DNA of 22,040 bases from Caldimicrobium sp964595655 (GTDB lineage Bacteria; Desulfobacterota; Thermodesulfobacteria; Thermodesulfobacteriales; Thermodesulfobacteriaceae), in contig CAZQQV010000024.1 in NCBI GenBank assembly GCA_964595655.1, positions 1 through 22,040 of the forward strand, read 5' to 3'. A program made the translations under genes and the position numbers. The stretch's first letter is position 1. Each line of letters opens with the position of its first letter. Positions 7,214 through 13,180 of this stretch are shown piece after piece. The notes below the pieces were generated by a model, which worked only from the letters and a program-made list of their open reading frames with translations, was not told the origin of the DNA and did no database searches.

Positions 7214-8794
7214 TTACAATTCCAGGGGTTTTACCAGATAAACTGTATTTTCTTTGTTTAGTTCTTCAAGAGCCTCTTTGGTGGGAGGTTGATCAAGGCT
7301 TAAAAGAATAATATTTCTCTTTTTCATCGGGTCCTGGCCTACATACATGCGGGAAATATTAAGATTGTGTTTGCCAAGTATGGTTCCAATTCTTCCAATG
7401 ACTCCAGGTTTGTCCTCATTAAAAATATAAAGCATATGTCCCTCAGGTAAAGCATCCAGCCTGAAGCCATTGATTCTGACAATTCTTGGCTCTTTTTTTC
7501 CAAAGAGGGTTCCTTCAACCAAGGTTTCTCCCTCGGTGTGTTTGACCTTCACACTTATGAGGGAAGTAAAATCTTCAGTTTCAGAGGTTTTTGCCTCAAG
7601 AACTTTGATATTCCTTTCTTTGGCCCTAAGTAAAGCATTCACATAATTTACATCTTCCTTCAAAAAGGGCGTAAGAAGGGCTTTTACAAGAGCAAGGGTT
7701 ACAGGCTTAGTATCAAGTTGGGCAAGCTCTCCTTTATAGGTGATTTCCACTTCCTTGATAGCTCCTTCAGAGATCTGGGCAGCAAGAAGCCCGATTTTCT
7801 CCCCAAGATTTAAGACAGGCTGAATTACCTTTAGAGTTTCTGCGCTGATTGAGGGAACATTTACGGCGTTTCTTACTATTCCATAAAGAAGATAATCCAC
7901 AACCTGTTTAGCAATTTCAACAGCAACTACCTTTTGGGCCTCAATAGTTGAGGCCCCAAGATGAGGGGTGGCAATCACCTGATCAAGTTTTAATAGAGGA
8001 TGATTGGGGTCAACTGGCTCCTTTTCAAAGACATCAAGGGCAGCTCCAGCTACTTTTCCGGACACTATGGCTTCATAGAGAGCCTCTTCATCAATAATTC
8101 CACCCCTTGCACAATTAATAATATACACACCTGGCTTCATTTTCTCAAAAGCTGATCTATCAATCATATGGTAGGTTTCTTTGGTTAAAGGCGTATGAAT
8201 GGTAATAAAATCAGAGCGTGAGAAGAGTTCATCAAGGCTAACGAGTTCAATACCTTTTTCTGCTGCAGCCTCTGGGCTTATGAAGGGATCATAGGCAAGA
8301 ACATGCATTTTCAGGCAGAGTGCCTTTTCTGCAACAATACTTCCAATTCTTCCAAGCCCAATTATACCGAGGGTTTTTCCATTTAATTCCACTCCCATAA
8401 ATTTCTTTCTTTCCCAAAGCCCCTGTTTAACAGAGAGATTGGCCTGAGGAATTCTTCTTGCAAGGGAAAAAAGTAAGGCAAGGGTATGTTCTGCAGCAGA
8501 AAGGGTATTTCCACCAGGCACATTCATAACTACTATGCCCTTTTCATTGGCTGCCTGAATGTCCACATTGTCAAGCCCTGTTCCAGCTCTTCCAATTACC
8601 TTTAAATTTTTTGCAGCCTCAATGATATCTCTTGTAACTTTAGTTCCGCTCCTGATAATAAGGGCATCAACTTCTGCAATTTCATTTTTAAGTTCCTCTG
8701 GGGATAAGCCGGGTTTATAAACAACTTCAAGCCCTGCTTCTTTTAAAATATTTATTCCCTCTTCAGATAGAGAATCCGAAATAAGCACCTTCAT
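7214..8794 (-). CDS. serA: D-3-phosphoglycerate dehydrogenase
   Basis: 526 residues, the long (type I) form. It oxidises 3-phosphoglycerate to 3-phosphohydroxypyruvate with NAD+, the first step of serine synthesis. The Rossmann motif is GIIGLGRIGSIVAEKA; the substrate-binding and catalytic segments are GRAGTGLDNVD, INCARGGIIDEEAL (catalytic Arg), DVFEKEP (Glu) and IATPHLGAST (His). An intervening (ASB) domain follows from about 320, and a C-terminal ACT domain (MLYIFNEDKPGVIGRIGTILGKHNLNIS) from about 450, where serine feedback normally acts. The ATG at 8794 has an AGGAGG ribosome-binding site. A TATAAT -10 at 8837-8832 upstream suggests its own promoter. It is transcribed with rlmN. Confidence 0.97.
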   Translation of the reverse strand: MKVLISDSLSEEGINILKEAGLEVVYKPGLSPEELKNEIAEVDALIIRSGTKVTRDIIEAAKNLKVIGRAGTGLDNVDIQAANEKGIVVMNVPGGNTLSAAEHTLALLFSLARRIPQANLSVKQGLWERKKFMGVELNGKTLGIIGLGRIGSIVAEKALCLKMHVLAYDPFISPEAAAEKGIELVSLDELFSRSDFITIHTPLTKETYHMIDRSAFEKMKPGVYIINCARGGIIDEEALYEAIVSGKVAGAALDVFEKEPVDPNHPLLKLDQVIATPHLGASTIEAQKVVAVEIAKQVVDYLLYGIVRNAVNVPSISAETLKVIQPVLNLGEKIGLLAAQISEGAIKEVEITYKGELAQLDTKPVTLALVKALLTPFLKEDVNYVNALLRAKERNIKVLEAKTSETEDFTSLISVKVKHTEGETLVEGTLFGKKEPRIVRINGFRLDALPEGHMLYIFNEDKPGVIGRIGTILGKHNLNISRMYVGQDPMKKRNIILLSLDQPPTKEALEELNKENTVYLVKPLEL

Positions 8795-8831
8795 AAGGGC
8801 CTCCTTGGTATGAAAGTTTTTGAATAACTCA

Positions 8832-8837
8832 ATTATA
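8832..8837 (-). promoter_or_regulatory. Likely -10 element for serA-rlmN
   Basis: Perfect TATAAT on the minus strand about 38 bases upstream of serA. The -35 region is only T-rich, so the promoter call rests on the -10. A 7-bp inverted repeat TTTCAAT/ATTGAAA at 8888-8910 lies between this and the end of the ferredoxin gene, but it lacks a T-run. Confidence 0.4.
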
Positions 8838-8926
8838 TAATGATTTCAGAAAAAATAAAAGAAAATACCTTTTATACAACCAGAGGGTTTCAATTATTAA
8901 AAGATTGAAAGGTCTTAGCTCGATTT

Positions 8927-9352
8927 TTAAGCAGCTTCACTTTGAATATGAATTTCCATGGCCTTTGTTATGCAGGCTGAGACACAAAAACCACAGGCAG
9001 TGCACTTTTCAGGATTAAAGACCACTTTGAAAGAGGATCTGTCAACCGAAAGAGCGCCTGTTGGGCAAACAGCTGTGCAGGCTCCACAATGAATACAAGT
9101 CTCTTCATTCTTTAAAACCTGTTGCCCCAGAGGTTGAACTTCAACTCCCATCTGCTTTAAAAAATCAAGCCCTTTCTCAAGGCTCTCTTTGTTATCACCG
9201 ATTAGCTCAAGAATCATGATACCCTCTTTTCCGGGAGTTATGGTTGCCTTAAGGATATTAAAGGCGAGATTGTAATCCTTTACTAATCTGTAGACAATAG
9301 GTTTTTCTACGATTTCCGGGGGAAATCTCAAGTAAAGACCTTTTTTTAACAT
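8927..9352 (-). CDS. NIL domain / 2x[4Fe-4S] ferredoxin protein
   Basis: 141 residues in two parts. Residues 1 to about 80 form a NIL domain (KKGLYLRFPPEIVEKPIVYRL, TPGKEGIMILELIGD), an ACT-like fold first described at the C-terminus of methionine ABC transporter ATPases. From about 86 there are two [4Fe-4S] motifs, CIHCGACTAVCPTGAL and CTACGFCVSACITKAM. The combination matches proteins that, in methanogens and sulfate reducers, are linked to sulfide-dependent homocysteine formation together with a DUF39 protein; no DUF39 gene is in the window. Here it lies 21 bases downstream of a YcaO gene on the same strand, with its own AGGAGG ribosome-binding site. I infer it supplies electrons or a sulfur-related function to that neighbour. 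Confidence 0.88.
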   Translation of the reverse strand: MLKKGLYLRFPPEIVEKPIVYRLVKDYNLAFNILKATITPGKEGIMILELIGDNKESLEKGLDFLKQMGVEVQPLGQQVLKNEETCIHCGACTAVCPTGALSVDRSSFKVVFNPEKCTACGFCVSACITKAMEIHIQSEAA

Positions 9353-9373
9353 GGTTTTTTACCTCCTAAAGTT

Positions 9374-11116
9374 TTAATTTTTATTATGAAGGATGTTTTC
9401 GCAATATTCAAGCCCCTTTTTAGCCATGGTAAGACCGGGGTCAAGGGCAAGGGCCTTTCTGAAAAAAATTTCTGCAGGAGGAATGAGATTTAGGGCTTTA
9501 AGGCAGTAGCCGGCATTAGCATAATCAATGGCTGAGCCTGGATCAAGTTCTGTTGCTCTAAGAAAGGCCTGAAGTGCTGACACGAAATCTGATTTTTTGT
9601 AAAGGGCTCTCCCAAGTAGATTATATAACTCTGGGACTTCCCCATAATTCAAGGCCTTTTCACATACTTTAATAACCTTATCCCATTCACTCTTTTTGAA
9701 GTAAGCATCAGCAAGATGTGTAAAGATAGCAACCATATCAGGCTCTGTAGGTTCAAGAAGCAGGGCCTTTTCATAGGCCATTATGGCCTCATCATATCTG
9801 GAAAGCTGTTTCAAGGCATTACCATAATAGGCCCACACATAATACTTATTGTCAATTTCTTTTAAGATTTCTTCAAGAATTTTAAGATTCTCTTCAGCAG
9901 ATAAATAAAGGGGAAAGGTTCTTACAAGCTGATAAAGATAGGGAATCACAGTTCTTTCACGAAAGAGAATCCCTGGAATTACAGCATAAACTGCAGGAAG
10001 CCTTAAGTTTTCCTCTTCAAGATCTATAAGATAGACCTCATATCCCCTTTCTTTCATAGCTTGAGAAAGGGCTATTAATTCATCCACATGATCCTCTGCA
10101 TAAAGATTAGGTAAATCCGAAAGATTCACTTCATGGGTATATTCAACCACCACTTTTGCCTCATCAAGACTTGCAAACTTAGGAAGTCCGCTTTCCACAT
10201 ATTTTCCCTCTGTGTCAAAGTCTCCAGCAAGTTGGGCTACCTCGGTTAAGGCTCTAATAAGAGCCCTTTCAGGGCTTGTTCCTGTTCCAGCTGCATAAAC
10301 AATCTCGCTTCTTTCAGGAAAAGTGGAAGGGTCCATGGCCATAACTGCAATGGTTGGAACAGGCATTCCATAGGTCATATCCCTAATCCAGAGCTTTATT
10401 CCCAATTTTTCATAACATTTAATTATGCCTTCTGCCTCTCCTTTAATAGATTCTCTTTTAATGGCAGGCATTGGTTGATTTATTCTTATTGAAAGGGCAT
10501 TGGTGTGCCTTTCAATGAGCTCGCAGATAGCCTGCACTGAAGCCTCAGGGTAGGTATTTCCTCCAGCAGAGCCATTGTATTCGTAAATTAACCAGAACCA
10601 GTGGAAAGGTATATATTTAACGGTCTTTGTGCGAACCTCAAGGGCAGGCACAAAATAAAAGGGGGTTTTTTTCAGTAATTTCATGGAAATCTCTTTTGTT
10701 TTTGCATCCTCCCTATCCTCAACGGATTGAAGGAAAATGTCCCAGGGCATAGCTCTATCTCCTAATTCTTCAAAGGTTGAAAAGACTCCTTTTTCAGTAG
10801 CCCTTTTATAAAAACTGAAAAGGGAGAATCTTTCCACAAGTTCCATAAGGGCGCTTGCCCTTGAGAGGATATCACTTGCCCCCTTCCCCATTTGTTTGTA
10901 ATTTCCGGTAACCTTTGTACCCTCTATATCATAAAGACTAATATAAACAGGGATTCCCAGTCTTCCTTTATCGATTCTTTGAAGCCCTCTGTAAATTTTC
11001 ATTTGACAGTTTTTCAGCCTTTCTTCTACCTTTTTAACGGTCTCCTCAGGGAACTCTGCCTTGTCTGCTATAACCTTTTTGGAAGGAGAAAAAAATTTCT
11101 TGAAAAGTTCATCCAT
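9374..11116 (-). CDS. YcaO-family ATP-dependent enzyme with C-terminal TPR repeats
   Basis: 580 residues. YcaO proteins use ATP to activate an amide backbone, forming azolines, thioamides or amidines, and some take part in S12 methylthiolation. The ATP/Mg-binding set is visible: Glu92, Glu95 and Arg96 in SALMELVERFS; Asn187 in GGNTYP; Glu199, Glu202 and Arg203 in AICELIERHTN; and Glu292 with Gln295 in RALTEVAQ. The domain closes with RLPAVYAVIPGI near 372-384. From about 425 to 575 there are several TPR units (YDEAIMAYEKALLLEP, SEWDKVIKVCEKAL, DFVSALQAFLRATELDP). There is no TfuA partner, no precursor-like small gene and no proline-rich tail typical of azoline synthetases. A GGAGG ribosome-binding site precedes the ATG. 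It heads a two-gene operon with a NIL ferredoxin. Substrate unknown. Confidence 0.88.
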   Translation of the reverse strand: MDELFKKFFSPSKKVIADKAEFPEETVKKVEERLKNCQMKIYRGLQRIDKGRLGIPVYISLYDIEGTKVTGNYKQMGKGASDILSRASALMELVERFSLFSFYKRATEKGVFSTFEELGDRAMPWDIFLQSVEDREDAKTKEISMKLLKKTPFYFVPALEVRTKTVKYIPFHWFWLIYEYNGSAGGNTYPEASVQAICELIERHTNALSIRINQPMPAIKRESIKGEAEGIIKCYEKLGIKLWIRDMTYGMPVPTIAVMAMDPSTFPERSEIVYAAGTGTSPERALIRALTEVAQLAGDFDTEGKYVESGLPKFASLDEAKVVVEYTHEVNLSDLPNLYAEDHVDELIALSQAMKERGYEVYLIDLEEENLRLPAVYAVIPGILFRERTVIPYLYQLVRTFPLYLSAEENLKILEEILKEIDNKYYVWAYYGNALKQLSRYDEAIMAYEKALLLEPTEPDMVAIFTHLADAYFKKSEWDKVIKVCEKALNYGEVPELYNLLGRALYKKSDFVSALQAFLRATELDPGSAIDYANAGYCLKALNLIPPAEIFFRKALALDPGLTMAKKGLEYCENILHNKN

Positions 11117-11153
11117 CCTTTGTCCTCCAAGTTTTAGTTTTTAAGTAAAAAAT

Positions 11154-11181
11154 ATTTTAATTAGTTTATCAGGAATTGCAA
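11154..11181 (-). promoter_or_regulatory. Probable promoter of the YcaO operon
   Basis: On the minus strand TTGCAA (11181-11176) and TAAAAT (11159-11154) are spaced by 16 bases. Expected start near 11147, leaving a leader of about 30 nt with GGAGG ahead of the ATG at 11116. Confidence 0.5.
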
Positions 11182-11191
11182 GTTCATAACC

Positions 11192-11214
11192 AGCCCAAGC
11201 TAAAGCTTGGGGCT
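11192..11214. repeat. REP-like palindrome
   Basis: AGCCCAAGCT-AA-AGCTTGGGGCT, a nearly perfect 10-bp stem with one bulged G. It is followed by TAGCCTGCGAAAAA (11217 onward), a string also seen at 361-372. The rest of the spacer up to 11392 carries decayed GC-containing pieces of the same type and no gene I can support. Confidence 0.6.
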
Positions 11215-11392
11215 AACCTATAGCCTGCGAAAAATTTACAAAAGGGGGAGCTGCGTGCTTTAGCCCGAAAAGAAATATAGTAAGGAAGACGCAGGTTGAA
11301 GCTTACGAGATAATTCAAAATTTGGTATTCCCAAGATCTTTGGCTTATTAAAGACCTGATTGAGTAGATCCAGGGATGAGACCAAAATGATT

Positions 11393-11746
11393 TTACTTAA
11401 AATGCATAAGAAGCTCTTCTAAATTCTTTGCAACAATGGCCTTGTGAAGGAATCTCCATAAAAAGGCTTCATCTGTCTCTTCTTCAATCTTTCTTCTTAA
11501 TTCCTCAGGCACCTCTCCAAACTTTTCCCTCAGAGCATCGAGCAAGATTTTTTTCACGGTGCTTAAGGTCTGTAAAACTCCCTGTTGAAGACCTTGTTGA
11601 AGTCCCTGTTGAAGCCCCTGCTGAAGCCCCTGTTGAAGACCTTGCTGAAGACCTTGCTGAAGACCCTTTTGAAGCCCCTGTTGAAGGGCTCTCTGTTCAA
11701 TCTTATCAGCTAATCTATCCCAAAAGGTCTTTATTTCTCTTTCCAC
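11393..11746 (-). CDS. Possible internally translated C-terminal product of the Rpn gene
   Basis: In-frame GTG at 11746-11744 (codon 241 of the Rpn gene) is preceded by AAGGGGGTGA (11760-11751), one base off the ideal anti-SD complement AAGGAGGTGA, with 7 bases between the G-core and GTG. Translation would give 117 residues: a 20-residue lead (EREIKTFWDRLADKIEQRA), the nine LQQG repeats and the whole C-terminal helical domain, without the nuclease core. In E. coli, rpn genes are reported to encode a short C-terminal protein from an internal start that blocks the full-length toxin. By analogy this could be the antidote. This is inferred; the signal could be chance in a G-rich stretch coding for KGGEK. 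Confidence 0.4.
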   Translation of the reverse strand: MEREIKTFWDRLADKIEQRALQQGLQKGLQQGLQQGLQQGLQQGLQQGLQQGLQQGVLQTLSTVKKILLDALREKFGEVPEELRRKIEEETDEAFLWRFLHKAIVAKNLEELLMHFK

Positions 11747-12466
11747 CTTCTCACCCCCTTTTTCCATTAATCTAATCAGTATCCTTTCTTCGTCAAGCCC
11801 AGTCTTTGCAACCACTATATCCAGAAGAAAGCCTATCTCAAATCTTCCCTTTTCAGTTATGGCACCAAGCCTCTCTACAACTTGCAAAATCGCTTCAAGA
11901 TACTCATCAAGATTATTTGTTTCCAGCCTAAGAAGATAAAAATAACACCAAAATCCTGCAACAAGGTCAAGGAGGGCCTTAAGTCTTTCATCATCGGTTC
12001 TTTTTACATCAATTATGTGGGCTTTGAAAAGGTCTTCTTTTAAAGGCTCTGGGACATCAAAGATATCAGCAAAGGCCTGTGGATAGGGCCAGGGCCTTTC
12101 ACCATCATAGAAGATTATAGGGAGAACAGGGATGTATTGGTTCTGGTCCTTTAGGGTCTTTTCATTTAGGGCGCAGATGTAGTTGAGGATTTGAAGATAG
12201 GCCCTTTTGTCGGGGTAGCTTTTGTGTTCAATGAGGATATAGATGTGGATAGGTTTGTCTTTGAGTTTTGCGATGGCAACAAGGTCTGGGATGATGCGTT
12301 TTGAGCGTTGGAGGGAGATTTGTTCTTCAGGAAGAAGAGTCAAATTTGAGAGATCAAGGTGTGAGAGTATGTGTTTAGGGAGGAAGGTTGTAAGGAGGGC
12401 TTTTAAGTTTTCTGGGTCCTTGAGAAAGGCCTTGGCAAGGAGATCCTTGGGAAGTTTTTTTACCAT
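11393..12466 (-). CDS. Rpn-family (Transposase_31) PD-(D/E)XK nuclease
   Basis: 357 residues. The N-terminal 250 residues match the Rpn family of recombination-promoting nucleases, members of which act as DNA endonucleases and in E. coli are linked to phage defence. The catalytic set is Asp61 in RIIPDL, and Glu80 and Lys82 in ILIEHKS, with YLQILNY (Gln92) behind it. Residues 261-296 are nine consecutive LQQG/LQKG tetrapeptides, then a helical C-terminal domain of about 60 residues (ILLDALREKFGEVPEELRRKIEEET). The gene is intact and monocistronic, bordered on both sides by REP-like palindromes. There is no Shine-Dalgarno before the ATG, but a TAAAAT box ends 7 bases upstream. A second, strongly marked GTG start lies at codon 241. 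Likely horizontally mobile. Confidence 0.85.
   Translation of the reverse strand: MVKKLPKDLLAKAFLKDPENLKALLTTFLPKHILSHLDLSNLTLLPEEQISLQRSKRIIPDLVAIAKLKDKPIHIYILIEHKSYPDKRAYLQILNYICALNEKTLKDQNQYIPVLPIIFYDGERPWPYPQAFADIFDVPEPLKEDLFKAHIIDVKRTDDERLKALLDLVAGFWCYFYLLRLETNNLDEYLEAILQVVERLGAITEKGRFEIGFLLDIVVAKTGLDEERILIRLMEKGGEKVEREIKTFWDRLADKIEQRALQQGLQKGLQQGLQQGLQQGLQQGLQQGLQQGLQQGVLQTLSTVKKILLDALREKFGEVPEELRRKIEEETDEAFLWRFLHKAIVAKNLEELLMHFK
11579..11686 (-). repeat. Nine in-frame 12-bp tandem repeats inside the Rpn gene
   Basis: Nine 12-bp units of the form CTT CAR CAR GGN (one unit has AAG for the third codon) encode (LQ[QK]G)9 without interruption. Some units are identical at the DNA level and others differ only at wobble positions, so copy number can change by slippage or unequal recombination while the frame is kept. 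Confidence 0.95.
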
Positions 12467-12472
12467 AGAGAT

Positions 12473-12501
12473 ATTTTAGGGGAAAAGCAAGGAAAAAGCA
12501 A
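12473..12501 (-). promoter_or_regulatory. Possible promoter of the Rpn gene
   Basis: TAAAAT (12478-12473) and a weak TTGCTT (12501-12496) are 17 bases apart. The predicted start coincides with the ATG at 12466, and no ribosome-binding site is seen, so a leaderless message is possible. The -35 matches at only three positions. Confidence 0.35.
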
Positions 12502-12605
12502 GAATTAGTGATGAGGTAGGTGCGTGCCAAGCTCGCTTAAAAAAATCCGAATTCTTGCTGTAGCTGTTAGCTTCGGGCTGCGATAGAATCTCAAACAAAA
12601 AATTC

Positions 12606-12761
12606 TCAACGCAAGCTAAAGCTTGCGGCTACCACTGAAATCATAAAGTCTTTGTTTATTTTTCTCTCCATCTTTTTGCTCAAAATCTCCTTGAAATTCT
12701 CTGAAGCCTCCCTCCATACAGGCTCTGTATCCTCTGCCTCTATCTCAAATTTTTTAAATTT
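12606..12761 (-). pseudogene. Coding relic joined to a palindrome (repeat copy A)
   Basis: A 51-codon open stretch without an initiating codon at its 5' end, where a TAA directly precedes KFKKFEIEAEDTEPVWREAS. The last codons run through the palindrome at 12610-12627 and end in TGA. The FKKFxIE start and the following block resemble the stretch at 21781-21876, with a 3-base length difference that keeps the frame. I read both as decayed pieces of one unidentified gene family. Confidence 0.35.
12610..12632. repeat. REP-like palindrome with GCTACC tail
   Basis: CGCAAGCT-AA-AGCTTGCG (12610-12627) is a perfect 8-bp stem followed by GCTACC. It is the best-preserved member of the palindrome family in this window. 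Confidence 0.7.
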
Positions 12762-12769
12762 TTAGAATT

Positions 12770-12829
12770 CACATTTTAGGTGTCCACACTTTAAGTGTTC
12801 ACATTTCATGTGTACACATTTTAGAGTTT
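12770..12829. repeat. Four 15-bp tandem repeats with dyad symmetry
   Basis: Units start at 12770, 12785, 12800 and 12815, consensus CACATTTTAGGTGTN. Unit 2 with its neighbouring bases forms ACACTT-T-AAGTGT, and the unit 3/4 junction contains the palindrome TGTGTACACA. The exact 15-bp phase suggests protein-binding sites or the end of an insertion sequence. Confidence 0.75.
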
Positions 12830-12861
12830 GCTTAAAATATCATTAAAAATTCAAAAAAACA

Positions 12862-12884
12862 CGCAACATACGGGTTGCGGCTAC
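12862..12884. repeat. REP-like palindrome within dispersed repeat copy A
   Basis: CGCAAC (12862-12867) and GTTGCG (12874-12879) pair around a 6-base loop and are followed by GCTAC. The corresponding position in copy B lacks it, suggesting insertion into copy A. Confidence 0.5.
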
Positions 12885-13008
12885 TATAAAGCTCAACCTC
12901 CTGATGAAGGTTTAAGCCTATGGGTTTATAGGGAAAGGGGCACCCTTTAGGTTTGCAATAAAGGGTGACAAAATTACTTTACAATAACAATTGAGGCAAT
13001 TCGCCCCC

Positions 13009-13041
13009 TTGACAATGTCTATTTGAATATTATATTATAAT
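13009..13041 (+). promoter_or_regulatory. Promoter of the initiator tRNA (and probably the operon behind it)
   Basis: Perfect -35 TTGACA at 13009-13014. The AT-rich stretch 13031-13041 offers TATATT (16-base spacer), TATTAT (18) or TATAAT (21) as -10. The tRNA begins 17 bases after this region. Confidence 0.7.
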
Positions 13042-13057
13042 CAGCTTCGGTAAGGGA

Positions 13058-13131
<74 letters not shown>

Positions 13132-13180
13132 CTTATTTTCTTTAGAGGTCTTTTCTAATTCAAATCTATGAGGTATTCCA

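Larger units (their letters stand above)
12711..12989. repeat. Dispersed repeat, copy A
   Basis: It shares an ordered set of blocks with 21813-22040: CCTCCATrnAGGCTCTG, an A/T run, 15-bp CACATTTTAGGTGTN units, GCTCAACCTyCTGATrAA followed by GAGCC-like bases, and TTTAGGTTTGCAATAA...GGGTGACAAAAT...CAATAACA. Copy A carries four 15-bp units against two in copy B and an additional REP-like palindrome. It fills most of the gene-free stretch 12467-13008, which otherwise holds only palindromes and a short coding relic. Confidence 0.7.

Noticed and set aside
8888..8910. Terminator after the NIL ferredoxin gene
   Set aside because: TTTCAAT/ATTGAAA can form a 7-bp stem, but it is A/T-rich and lacks a U-tract in the leftward direction, so it is not called.
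11579..11686. CRISPR-like array of 12-bp repeats
   Set aside because: The units have no spacers, are contiguous, and encode LQQG in frame within the Rpn gene; they are a coding tandem repeat.
11428..11775. Plus-strand open frame of 115 codons rich in P, V, E, A and D
   Set aside because: It is the reverse reading of the Rpn repeat tract, has no ribosome-binding site, and its low-complexity composition follows from the 12-bp repeats.
11393..12466. Rpn gene as an insertion-sequence transposase
   Set aside because: Family names such as Transposase_31 exist, but the gene has PD-(D/E)XK nuclease residues and no proper terminal inverted repeats or target duplication that I can see.
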